Assembly (NCBI GenBank): GCA_024400635.1
Contig: JAKSMI010000005.1
Location: forward strand, 142,585-206,584
Reading direction: 5' to 3'
Source: Bacteroidales bacterium
Lineage (GTDB): Bacteria > Bacteroidota > Bacteroidia > Bacteroidales > WCHB1-69
Length of the DNA stretch: 64,000 nt
Under the pieces are notes generated by a model, which did no database searches, was not told the origin of the DNA, and saw only the letters and a program-made list of their open reading frames with translations. A program made the position numbers and the translations under genes. Below, piece after piece: positions 19,294 to 27,490 of the stretch. Each line of letters opens with the position of its first letter. Position 1 is the first letter of the stretch.

Positions 19294-22112
19294 TTCTTGA
19301 TGAATTTCTGAATAGAGTTGTCAGCTTTGAGGAAATAAATGCCAGCATTCAAATTACTGATATTGATTTCTGCATAATTGTTCACCACTGAATAAGAAAG
19401 AATCTGGCGTCCACAAATATCAAGGATTTCGATATTTTCCGGATAATCATTATTTTCGAAAGTGATGTGAAGAACATCACCAGCAGGGTTCGGATAAAGT
19501 TCAAAATCAGATTTCCATTCTTTGATGCCGGTTGCAGAGCCTTTCAAAGTAACGATTGCTGACTGTGACTGACTGTTAATTGTCATCTGCTTATTGTAAG
19601 TTCCACCCCATTCCGGGGCAAAAACGACATGGACATAGCCACCACTGTAAGGCAATGTTGCCTGTAAACCATAATCATTCTGATCTGTAGAAATAAGGAA
19701 AGGAGCTTCTACCTGAATATTGATATCTTCTGTGATATCTGTAGCCTGCACATACACATCTTTCGCAGTGGAAATGTCACCTGCTGCAGTTGAGAAGAAT
19801 AGTGAATTGGGCACTGCTGACAAGTCTGGTTGGGCCAAGCGGAAGCTAACTGCCAACGAGTGGTCTTCTTCAACATTAGTAAAAGTATAATCAAGACTTT
19901 GACCTTGGTTTTCTCCATCAACCAAAATCTGGTCAACAGTGTAACCAGGATTAGGAGTAAAATGGAACGTGGTATCGCAATGGATAGGCACCACGATATG
20001 GCCAGCGGGTGTCACCTGTCCGTTCTCACCGGTACTGGCCGTAATGGCAAATTCGGTGATAGGCGTACCATAAACCATGATATCGTCAATGACGAGACCT
20101 GTACCGTTACTACCTCCAACTTCAAAAGCAATCTGATAAGTAGAAGACGGATTAGGCAAGGTGATGGTCTGCTGAACCCAATCTTGTGTCTGATTCTGAT
20201 AGGCATTCAACAAAATCCATTCATCGTCAGGATTACTACGGTAATAAACCTTAAGGAGATAGTTGCCACTACCTTTTTGAGCATACCAAAATGACATATT
20301 GGGATTAGTTAAAAAGCGAAAATCGAAAGTCGGCATGACAAGTTTGGTTTTGCAACTGGCTGTAGCATAAAACAGAGCATTACCATGACCCGAGTGGGCC
20401 GTGTCGAGGCTGCCGGTAGCATTACCTTCAGCCACGGTCCAAATACGATTTTGGGTTTCGAATTCATAATGCATGCTTTCTGGGATATGATCTTCTTCAA
20501 AAGATTCAGTCCATGGGTAGCTGTCTATGGTTGTAGAACCTTTTACCAAGCGGAACTGTAAACTATCGCCAAGTACTTTGATGTCTGTAATACGCACTCC
20601 GTTAATGGAGGTGCCGTTGGTGTAGAACATATAAGGGTCTGTATATTCACTGAACTCCCCTGTAAATTCCTCTCCAAAATAAGATTGATTCATATTTCCC
20701 GGCAAAGGATAAGCAGGTATAGCCGGATACGGTTCCCCTCCCTTACGATAAGCATAGACTTCGGCAAAAATGGTCTCAAAATCGACACTTGCATTGCCAT
20801 CATATTCATCGTTGATACGATAGATGACGGCACCAGTACCATAACTGGTCTGATCGAAAGGATCTCCCATCTTTCTATATTCAATCAGGAAAAACTGATT
20901 AGGATGATACACTCTGTCGGGATAAATCTTATAGGCACAATTCTTCGACGTTGCCACAGAATGGATGGTATAGAGACCATTTTGGTCGGCTTCGGGAATT
21001 TCATCGATCCAATATCCATACTTATATTTCATGTAAGCGCCCATATTCTGAGGATAATCCGTCGTACTTTCCATCAAATCCCAAGTACCCACGAATGAAA
21101 CGCTACTTCCTTCGTAATTGTATAAATCGGGGGCACTCAATGAGTGGAACATTTCGTGGCAAAGAGTACCCACGTTCAAATAGGAGCTATTGGCCAACTG
21201 AAAATTATAATCTAAGACACGCTTGCCGTTAAGGTACACGACAGGACTGATAAGAGATGATCTGTGTGGCCAAAGCAGGGTACTCCATTCCGTAACATTA
21301 GCATTAACGACAAACACCACATTGTCTACAAAATTATCATTATTATAATCCAGATTCAAATCTGACGGGATCATATTCTGGACGTAATGCAGAGCATTGG
21401 CTAACAATGCGGATTCCCTTTCATGACGAGAAGAATAGTCATCGACATTATAGCCGGCAGGATTTGTCGAGGAATAGGGTTTATAATAATTCGTTGGGTA
21501 TTGGTCTTTATATGACAATATCACATTTTCCACAGGAGCAGGAAAAAAATGGGATGGCATATCCAACTGTTCATAAGATACATGTCTAAAGTAGTTCCTC
21601 ATAGAGGAAGCACTTACAGAAGATGTGTCGTTAAACATACTTTCAACCTGGGAAAATGTCTGATAGAAGCTGGTGTCGTCAGAGAAAGAGATAAAGACAA
21701 CAATGTTGTTCATTGTTCCCTGATTCTGGGTTCTAAGTCCCATCGGACGATTTTGGCGCATCATTCTTTCGTGTTCCAATCGGCGGGCCATCGTTTTTTC
21801 CGGATTTTCAACCAAGCCGGGCACAAGAGCAGCACAAGCGGAAGGATTCACTTGTCCGACGATATAGGAAGATGCTTTCAAGTCATCACCATCCTGAATG
21901 GCATAGGTATAATAACCTGTTTCTGGATCTTGAATGATGGTATAACCATTGGCATCATGGCAATAGTTGAAAAATTCGTCACCACTGACAAAGCAGCTGA
22001 TGATTTGACCATTAGGCTGCGTAATGGTATGGGGCACATTCTTGAATGGTGCAGCCAAAATGCTGCTTGCCATAAAAAAGGCAAGCAGCATGGTTGAAAA
22101 TATGTTTTTCAT
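19290..22112 (-). CDS. Secreted M6-family metalloprotease with T9SS sorting domain
   Basis: 940-aa exported zinc protease. A signal peptide (about 1-20) is followed by a propeptide-like region, then an M6 (immune inhibitor A-like) catalytic domain with HEMFH at 319-323 and downstream Ser-Ala-Pro-Asp. A cleaved-adhesin-type jelly roll spans about 535-690, then an InlB-like repeat (ITASTGENGQVTPAG, about 693-765). The C-terminus (about 870-940) is a type A T9SS sorting domain beginning FELYPNPAGD and ending SIQKFIKK. It should be delivered to the cell surface by the T9SS. It starts 20 bases after tnaA. Confidence 0.92.
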   Translation of the reverse strand: MKNIFSTMLLAFFMASSILAAPFKNVPHTITQPNGQIISCFVSGDEFFNYCHDANGYTIIQDPETGYYTYAIQDGDDLKASSYIVGQVNPSACAALVPGLVENPEKTMARRLEHERMMRQNRPMGLRTQNQGTMNNIVVFISFSDDTSFYQTFSQVESMFNDTSSVSASSMRNYFRHVSYEQLDMPSHFFPAPVENVILSYKDQYPTNYYKPYSSTNPAGYNVDDYSSRHERESALLANALHYVQNMIPSDLNLDYNNDNFVDNVVFVVNANVTEWSTLLWPHRSSLISPVVYLNGKRVLDYNFQLANSSYLNVGTLCHEMFHSLSAPDLYNYEGSSVSFVGTWDLMESTTDYPQNMGAYMKYKYGYWIDEIPEADQNGLYTIHSVATSKNCAYKIYPDRVYHPNQFFLIEYRKMGDPFDQTSYGTGAVIYRINDEYDGNASVDFETIFAEVYAYRKGGEPYPAIPAYPLPGNMNQSYFGEEFTGEFSEYTDPYMFYTNGTSINGVRITDIKVLGDSLQFRLVKGSTTIDSYPWTESFEEDHIPESMHYEFETQNRIWTVAEGNATGSLDTAHSGHGNALFYATASCKTKLVMPTFDFRFLTNPNMSFWYAQKGSGNYLLKVYYRSNPDDEWILLNAYQNQTQDWVQQTITLPNPSSTYQIAFEVGGSNGTGLVIDDIMVYGTPITEFAITASTGENGQVTPAGHIVVPIHCDTTFHFTPNPGYTVDQILVDGENQGQSLDYTFTNVEEDHSLAVSFRLAQPDLSAVPNSLFFSTAAGDISTAKDVYVQATDITEDINIQVEAPFLISTDQNDYGLQATLPYSGGYVHVVFAPEWGGTYNKQMTINSQSQSAIVTLKGSATGIKEWKSDFELYPNPAGDVLHITFENNDYPENIEILDICGRQILSYSVVNNYAEINISNLNAGIYFLKADNSIQKFIKK

Positions 22113-22132
22113 TGTTTAATAGTCTGTTGTGA

Positions 22133-23509
22133 TTATTTAAGTCTGCGGAATTGGCAAGTGAAGTGGCGCATCAATTCAGCTTCCCAAGTGATTTCAAGAC
22201 CGCGTTTGATGCTGTCGCGACGATCGTAAACATTCTTCAAGGATGCTGCGATAACGTCCATGTGGTTGTTGGTGTATACACGGCGAGGAACACACAAACG
22301 AACGAAGTCGAGACCACCAAAGCGGTTTTCACGTGTTACAGGATCGCGGTCAGCAAGAACATAACCGATTTCGCAAGCACGAACGCCAGATTCGAGGTAG
22401 AGCTCGCAAGTCAGCGTTTGGGCTGGGAATTCTTCTTTGGGAACATTCGTCAACACTTTGTCAGCGTCGACAAAGATGGCATGGCCACCAGCAGGACGTT
22501 GATAAGGAATGCCGTATTCATCCAATTTGGCAGCGAGATATTGAACCTGTTTAACGCGAGTTTCAATCATATCGAATTCCAGGTTTTCTCTCAAGCCAAC
22601 AGCAAGAGCATCCATATCACGGCCGTTCATACCGCCGTATGTCAAGAAACCCTCGAAGGGGATGCAGAATCTCTTTGCGCCTTCATACCAGTCTTCTTTG
22701 CGAGTAGCGATGAAACCACCCATATTAACCAAACCGTCTTTCTTAGCGGACATGGTCATTGAATCAGCATAGCTGAACATTTCTTTTGCGATTTCAGCGA
22801 TGGTCTTATTTTCATATCCTTTTTCACGGGTTTTGATAAAATAAGCATTTTCGATGAAACGAGCCGAGTCCATATTTACGGGAACACCATATTTATGGCA
22901 GAGTTCGCAGGTCTCGCGAATGTTCTGCATGCTAACGGGTTGACCACCGACGGTGTTATTGGTAACGGTAAGAACCATAAAAGGAACATTGCCTTTGTTT
23001 TCTTTCAAAACTTTTTCCAGTTTTTCAAGCCCCACATTACCTTTGAAAGGAACTTCAAGCTGAGTGTCGTGAGCTTCGTCGCAAGTAACGTCAATAGCAA
23101 ATGCCTTGCGGCTTTCAATGTGACCTTTGGTGGTGTCGAAGTGGGCATTGCCGGGGATAATCATACCTGGTTTTACCAAATAAGAGAAGAGAACGTTTTC
23201 AGCGGCGCGGCCTTGGTGTGTTGGGATGACAAATGGGAAACCAGTAATTTCCGTAATGGTATCTTTCATGTGGAAAAAGCTGCGGGCACCCGCATAGCTT
23301 TCATCACCCATCATCATGGCACTCCACTGCTTGTCGCTCATAGCGCCAGTACCAGAGTCGGTGCAAAGGTCGATGTATACCTGATCTGATTTCAACATAA
23401 AAATGTTGTTGTGAGCTTCTTCAAGCCATTTTTCGCGTTCTTCGCGAGTGGATTTCTTAATGGGTTCTACCATCTTGATTTTCCACGCTTCTGCAAAAGG
23501 AATTTCCAT
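22133..23509 (-). CDS. tnaA: Tryptophanase (tryptophan indole-lyase)
   Basis: PLP beta-eliminating lyase, 458 aa, that splits tryptophan into indole, pyruvate and ammonia. The PLP lysine is K257 in MSAKKDGLV. It is distinguished from tyrosine phenol-lyase by D125 in HFDTTKGH, where that enzyme has Thr124, and by I381 in CEIGYVL, where that enzyme has Arg381; both match tryptophanase. Elsewhere it is closer to tyrosine phenol-lyase (AMSDKQW, MMMGDESYAG), so some substrate breadth is possible. Only 31 bases separate it from the upstream gene, so there is no room for a TnaC-type leader peptide. Confidence 0.9.
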   Translation of the reverse strand: MEIPFAEAWKIKMVEPIKKSTREEREKWLEEAHNNIFMLKSDQVYIDLCTDSGTGAMSDKQWSAMMMGDESYAGARSFFHMKDTITEITGFPFVIPTHQGRAAENVLFSYLVKPGMIIPGNAHFDTTKGHIESRKAFAIDVTCDEAHDTQLEVPFKGNVGLEKLEKVLKENKGNVPFMVLTVTNNTVGGQPVSMQNIRETCELCHKYGVPVNMDSARFIENAYFIKTREKGYENKTIAEIAKEMFSYADSMTMSAKKDGLVNMGGFIATRKEDWYEGAKRFCIPFEGFLTYGGMNGRDMDALAVGLRENLEFDMIETRVKQVQYLAAKLDEYGIPYQRPAGGHAIFVDADKVLTNVPKEEFPAQTLTCELYLESGVRACEIGYVLADRDPVTRENRFGGLDFVRLCVPRRVYTNNHMDVIAASLKNVYDRRDSIKRGLEITWEAELMRHFTCQFRRLK

Positions 23510-23540
23510 AGTTTTAATTTTTTATGATTATTTATTGATA

Positions 23541-24122
23541 TTAATTTGACTTTTTCTCCGATACAAGTTCTGTCTTCACTTTCTGTCCATTCCGATAAGT
23601 TTCGGTGTACATCAACTTTCCATCCTCTCCATAAAATTTCCACACACCTGTCTTCATACCGTTTTTATACTTGCCCGCGTAGTATAAGATGCCATTATCA
23701 TGGTAAACCTTATAGTCTCCTTCTTCCTTCCCATCAACGTAATAGGCCTCAGTGCAAAGATTCCCGTTTTTATGATAGGCATACCATGCTCCGTCGCGTT
23801 GGGTCTTTTCTATATTTCCTTCAATGTATTTATAATGGGTGCTGTCGAAATAATGCACTTCGCGATAGATTTCGTCTGTTAGCTGCCCGTTTCCATCGAC
23901 TTTGTAAAATAATACGTCTCGAGCCTGATTATCGGCATAAACCTGTTGCACCTTTTTGCCTGGCAAGGTATCGTTCTGATCTATTTTTCCAACGCCGATG
24001 GCAGCGGGATTCACCTCTACGGTCTCAACATCTTCAACTACCGCATCTGCTTTTTTCTGATTGCAAGATACAACAAGCAGTAATACAGTGGCACACAGTA
24101 AAGGAAGCACAAAACGTCTCAT
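23541..24122 (-). CDS. Lipoprotein with MORN-type (YwqK-like) repeats
   Basis: 193-aa lipoprotein: signal with lipobox VVSC, lipidated Cys20. Residues from about 105 carry consecutive MORN_2-type repeats of the form GxWxxYxxNGxLxxExxYxxGxxxG (WYAYHKNGNLCTEAYY, YKVYHDNGILYYAGKY, WKFYGEDGKLMYTETY). Proteins with such repeats are often labelled YwqK antitoxins, but no toxin is adjacent, so a surface or periplasmic scaffold role is more likely. The ATG overlaps the stop of the OmpH-like gene by one base (TAATG), implying coupled translation. Confidence 0.85.
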   Translation of the reverse strand: MRRFVLPLLCATVLLLVVSCNQKKADAVVEDVETVEVNPAAIGVGKIDQNDTLPGKKVQQVYADNQARDVLFYKVDGNGQLTDEIYREVHYFDSTHYKYIEGNIEKTQRDGAWYAYHKNGNLCTEAYYVDGKEEGDYKVYHDNGILYYAGKYKNGMKTGVWKFYGEDGKLMYTETYRNGQKVKTELVSEKKSN

Positions 24123-24802
24123 TATCTCTTCTTTTTATAGGGTTCGTTCAGGATTTCAAGGACTTCGTTGGTAATATCCTTAGTGGGATCTGCGTCTATT
24201 ACGGGACTGCCATATTGGTATGAAAGCACGAATGACGCATTGCGCGCCGAATTGACACGCTGAGTAACAGCAATGACTGAGTCTGTAATCTGCTTTAAGG
24301 CGGCAGCCTGGCGATTTTCGAGATCACCCATCACGCGGGCATAATCCTGTTTCAAAGTTTCGCTTTCCTGCATCAACTGCTGCTGAGCGTTTTCAATCTG
24401 CACTTGGGTAAGAATGCCAGATTGATAATTCTGTTGAAACTGAGCTGCCTTGCGTTCCAAAGCGTTTTGCCGGTTGGTGAAGATAGCTTCCTGTTTAGCC
24501 ATTTCGGCATCAATATCATCGGTCAACATGTTCACCAATTCATAATTGGCATTGATGCTGTCAACATTGATGTAAACGATTTCTCCAGAACGGGGTGTTC
24601 CTTCTGCCACAGGCACAATGGCCTTACTTCCGGTTTTGGGGAAGAAGAAATATAAAATGTAAAGGCCTATTACTGCCAAAATCAACACGCCATCAATGAT
24701 ATAGCGACAGCAGCAACATTTACATTTTTTCTTTTTTTCACAAGTGTCGTTTTCCACTTCAAGAACTTCTTTTTCCATGTTTTCGTTTTCTAATTCTCCC
24801 AT
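24122..24802 (-). CDS. Membrane-anchored OmpH/Skp-like protein
   Basis: 226 aa. Residues 1-32 are charged and cytoplasmic and end in a cysteine cluster, KCKCCCC; one transmembrane helix follows (about 34-54). The periplasmic part resembles OmpH/Skp: EIVYINVDSINANYELV followed by a long Gln/Ala-rich coiled coil (about 95-190) and a short C-terminal strand region. Skp proteins chaperone unfolded outer-membrane proteins; an uncleaved N-terminal anchor in place of a signal peptide is seen in several Bacteroidota homologues. It is first in a seven-gene minus-strand run with the only clear promoter. Confidence 0.8.
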   Translation of the reverse strand: MGELENENMEKEVLEVENDTCEKKKKCKCCCCRYIIDGVLILAVIGLYILYFFFPKTGSKAIVPVAEGTPRSGEIVYINVDSINANYELVNMLTDDIDAEMAKQEAIFTNRQNALERKAAQFQQNYQSGILTQVQIENAQQQLMQESETLKQDYARVMGDLENRQAAALKQITDSVIAVTQRVNSARNASFVLSYQYGSPVIDADPTKDITNEVLEILNEPYKKKR

Positions 24803-24881
24803 TTTTAACTATTTATAACGTTAATAAAAATACTTTGCCTTTCATTTTGTATGCATAGATAACACCATTTATACAAGATTG

Positions 24882-24889
24882 CAAAGATA
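24882..24889 (-). promoter_or_regulatory. Promoter of the OmpH-to-AddA gene run, -7 element
   Basis: Minus-strand TATCTTTG followed by CA, 80 bases upstream of the OmpH-like start. No further TAnnTTTG element is seen in the short gaps between the seven downstream genes. Confidence 0.7.
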
Positions 24890-25020
24890 CAATTTTTTTT
24901 GATTTGTGTATATGTTTTTTTCGACTTAATATGGCTTGCGGAAGGAAAAAAACATCATACCAACATGAAGCGTGCCTAACGATGCAGAAAAATCAAAACG
25001 GCAAACTTGAATTATCAAAT

Positions 25021-25057
25021 AAAAACTGCAGCAACAATAATTGCCGCTGCAGTTTTT
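25021..25057 (-). terminator. Intrinsic terminator after the TerB-like gene
   Basis: Perfect 12-bp stem (25021-25032 with 25046-25057) with a 13-base loop and A/T ends on both sides, so it can work in either direction. It lies just past the 25090 stop codon. Confidence 0.88.
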
Positions 25058-25089
25058 GATTATAGAATTAAAAAATATTTCTTGAGCGA

Positions 25090-25467
25090 TTACAATTGTG
25101 AGATTCTGATGATTTCTGTCGCTGCGGAAGCCGTCATGATTGGCAAATCACAGATATTTGTAATCAATTTCCATAATTTTAATTCGGCCTTGTCAATATG
25201 GTCGTCGGCGGCAATGATAGTGCCAAGGTAGGCGGCCGCATACATCTTTTTTTCATCATCCATTTGAGAAACAACGGCAACAGAATTTGTCGATTTGATT
25301 TTTTTTGCTTCGTTCATCAACACTTTAAAATCCAATTCCGTATCACCGAAAGTCTTTGTGGGGATAAGAAGTGCATCTTGTTCAGACTCGGTCATTTTGC
25401 CATCAATAAAAGCCATCGTGATAGCCAAGTTCAATATAGAAACTTTTTCAATTTTGCTAAATTCCAT
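25090..25467 (-). CDS. TerB-like protein
   Basis: 125-aa all-helical protein with the two TerB-type acidic repeats AFIDGKMTESEQ and IAADDHIDKAELKLW, EF-hand-like acidic turns seen in tellurite-resistance TerB and DnaJ-associated TerB domains. Family members are thought to bind metal near membranes; no ter operon partners are nearby, so a tellurite role should not be assumed. It is a single-gene unit with its own promoter and terminator. Confidence 0.7.
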   Translation of the reverse strand: MEFSKIEKVSILNLAITMAFIDGKMTESEQDALLIPTKTFGDTELDFKVLMNEAKKIKSTNSVAVVSQMDDEKKMYAAAYLGTIIAADDHIDKAELKLWKLITNICDLPIMTASAATEIIRISQL

Positions 25468-25570
25468 AATGAGAATTTTTGTCCCTACTCTTGAAAGGAT
25501 TTTCAGGAAACTCCTATAATTAACTTAATGATTGGTAAGATTCCGTAATGTATCTAAATCATTCAAAATG

Positions 25571-25578
25571 CAAAAATA
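25571..25578 (-). promoter_or_regulatory. TerB-like gene promoter, -7 element
   Basis: Minus-strand TATTTTTG followed by CA, about 104 bases upstream of the start codon. Confidence 0.6.
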
Positions 25579-25730
25579 CATAATTTATTTTAATAGATGG
25601 CCATTGATGGAATTTTTCTTTTTTCTCCGCAACAGCTCTCAGACTTTAAAACGACATTTAAACTTTGTAAGTTGAATTTGCAGTGCGTTGACTTGAATCT
25701 TATAAACCACTCCGTTTTACAAAATTTCTT

Positions 25731-25738
25731 TAAATTTG
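25731..25738 (+). promoter_or_regulatory. Methyltransferase promoter, -7 element
   Basis: TAAATTTG followed by CA, 57 bases before the ATG at 25795. Its position decides the start codon choice for the methyltransferase. Confidence 0.6.
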
Positions 25739-25794
25739 CAAATCATTACCATCTATTTGCGAATAGTTTTCAACATTTTGATTATCAATTAGAT

Positions 25795-26751
25795 ATGAAT
25801 AAAACAATAAAAGCAAAAGCGGCCAGAAACAGGACGATAAGCGTTGATAAAAACGAAATTCCCGCCTTGCAGGAACTCATATCTACAGTTGAGGATGCAA
25901 AAAACAACGGTTTCACCGACAAAATCATCAACGCGGACATCAATGACGCACTTAATGTCATTCCCGACCACAGCGCTAAACTCATCATCATAGATCCACC
26001 CTACAATCTGGATAAGGATTTCAACGGCAAGAAATTTCAAAAGATGGATTCCCAAGCCTACGAATACTATATAAAAAGCTGGTTCCCAAAAGTTTGCGAT
26101 AAATTAACCGATGATGGTTCTCTATACATCTGCGGTGATTGGAAATGTACGAGTTCACTTCAGAGAGTGGTCGAAGAGCAGCTTTGCGTCCTCAATCGCA
26201 TCACATGGCAGCGGGAAAAAGGACGTGGGGCAAAATCGAATTGGAAAAACGGAATGGAAGACATCTGGTTCGCAGTTAAAAATCCTAAAAAATACTATTT
26301 TAATTTAGAGGCCGTAATGATGAAACGTCGGGTAATGGCCCCATACCGACAAAACGGCCAGCCCAAAGATTGGGAGGAAAGCGACGACGGCAATTTCCGT
26401 CTCACCTGCCCCTCCAATTTCTGGGACGACATCAGCATTCCCTTCTGGTCAATGCCCGAAAACACTGAACATCCAACGCAAAAGCCAGAGAAACTCTATG
26501 CCAAGCTCATCCTTGCCTCTTCCCAGCCCGGCGATTTGGTTTTCGACCCATTTTCAGGCAGTGGAACCGCTGCCGTCGTAGCAAAAAAACTCGGACGCCA
26601 TTACTGCGGCATCGAAATCAACCATGAATACTGTCTCTGGACAGCCAAACGCCTACAAATGGCTGAGACCGACAAACACATTCAAGGTTATGCCGACGGC
26701 ACTTTCTGGGAACGCAATTCTTTGAATCATCAAAATAAAAAGAACTTATAA
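25795..26751 (+). CDS. Solitary N4/N6 DNA methyltransferase (beta class)
   Basis: 318-aa S-adenosylmethionine-dependent DNA methylase. Catalytic motif IV DPPY is at residues 67-70 and the cofactor motif DPFSGSGTA at 251-259. Motif IV preceding motif I with the target-recognition region between is the beta-class order, as in M.RsrI, HinfI and CcrM. DPPY fits adenine-N6 or cytosine-N4 methylation; the target site cannot be read. No restriction endonuclease or specificity gene is adjacent. The start at 25795 is chosen over an in-frame upstream start at 25597 because the promoter lies between them. maf follows after four bases. Confidence 0.88.
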   Translation: MNKTIKAKAARNRTISVDKNEIPALQELISTVEDAKNNGFTDKIINADINDALNVIPDHSAKLIIIDPPYNLDKDFNGKKFQKMDSQAYEYYIKSWFPKVCDKLTDDGSLYICGDWKCTSSLQRVVEEQLCVLNRITWQREKGRGAKSNWKNGMEDIWFAVKNPKKYYFNLEAVMMKRRVMAPYRQNGQPKDWEESDDGNFRLTCPSNFWDDISIPFWSMPENTEHPTQKPEKLYAKLILASSQPGDLVFDPFSGSGTAAVVAKKLGRHYCGIEINHEYCLWTAKRLQMAETDKHIQGYADGTFWERNSLNHQNKKNL

Positions 26752-26755
26752 AACA

Positions 26756-27379
26756 ATGATTCTTATGCTGTTAGATGAATTAAAAAAATACAAAATTTAT
26801 CTTTGCTCAAAATCTCCTCGGCGACACGAACTGCTGGCCGACATGGGCATCAACTTCGAATTCCTGTCTACCAATGTTGAAGAAAAGCATCCTGACACCA
26901 GCGATCCCGTCATCGTTGCCGAATACCTGTCCAAACTAAAATTATCCCCCATCGATTACAGTCTCTATCCCGAAAAGACTTTGTTCATCGCCTGCGATAC
27001 CATCGTGGTTTTGGGCGACAAAATCCTTGAAAAGCCCAAAGACGAAAATGAGGCCATGGCAATGTTGCATGATTTGTCGGGGCACACGCACACCGTCATC
27101 AGCGGACTCACCGTTGCGACACCAAACAAAAGCATCACTTCACACCGCAAAACGGAAGTCCGTTTCAGCCAGCTTAGCAACGATGAAATTCGCTATTACG
27201 TAAACACATACAAGCCCCTTGACAAAGCCGGTGCTTATGGTGTACAAGAATGGATTGGCAATATTGGCATTGAAAGCATCAACGGTTCGTTTTATAATGT
27301 AATGGGACTGCCGACGAAGTTGTTGTGGGAGATGCTGAGGGAAGCGGTGAAAAATGAGGAAGCCATAGCATCCAAATAA
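26756..27379 (+). CDS. maf: Maf-family nucleoside triphosphate pyrophosphatase
   Basis: 207-aa house-cleaning nucleotide pyrophosphatase. It has the N-terminal loop SKSPRRHELL, the catalytic Asp region ACDTIVVLGDKILEKP, and the KAGAYGVQEWIG motif. Two starts are possible (26756 or 26765, MLLDELKKY); the second gives a more typical N-terminus. It follows the methyltransferase by four bases, so the two are probably co-transcribed. Confidence 0.93.
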   Translation: MILMLLDELKKYKIYLCSKSPRRHELLADMGINFEFLSTNVEEKHPDTSDPVIVAEYLSKLKLSPIDYSLYPEKTLFIACDTIVVLGDKILEKPKDENEAMAMLHDLSGHTHTVISGLTVATPNKSITSHRKTEVRFSQLSNDEIRYYVNTYKPLDKAGAYGVQEWIGNIGIESINGSFYNVMGLPTKLLWEMLREAVKNEEAIASK

Positions 27380-27416
27380 ATTATTGTAAAAGGAAAAATC
27401 GTATCAAAAAAAAACA

Positions 27417-27424
27417 TAAATTTG
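27417..27424 (+). promoter_or_regulatory. mrp promoter, -7 element
   Basis: TAAATTTG followed by CA, 67 bases before the mrp ATG. Confidence 0.6.
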
Positions 27425-27490
27425 CAATTCTTATCAATCTTTTTAGATATAAAAATAATTAACTAATAATCACATAATTATAAGTACGGA

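Larger units (their letters stand above)
25468..25794. other. Divergent intergenic region
   Basis: Gap between the TerB-like gene and the methyltransferase. It holds two divergent -7 elements (25571-25578 minus, 25731-25738 plus) and otherwise AT-rich sequence. The methyltransferase frame stays open back to 25597, but the plus promoter lies inside that extension, so it is treated as untranslated. Confidence 0.6.

Noticed and set aside
22133..23509. Tyrosine phenol-lyase annotation
   Set aside because: Positions equal to Thr124 and Arg381 of that enzyme are Asp125 and Ile381 here, as in tryptophanase.
23541..24122. Toxin-antitoxin (YwqK antitoxin) module
   Set aside because: MORN-type repeats alone do not define an antitoxin; the protein is a lipoprotein and no toxin gene is adjacent.
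25090..25467. Tellurite resistance locus
   Set aside because: Only a single TerB-like domain is present; terC, terD or related genes are absent.
25597..25794. 66-residue N-terminal extension of the DNA methyltransferase
   Set aside because: The only -7 promoter element lies inside it at 25731-25738 and the extension resembles no methylase region.
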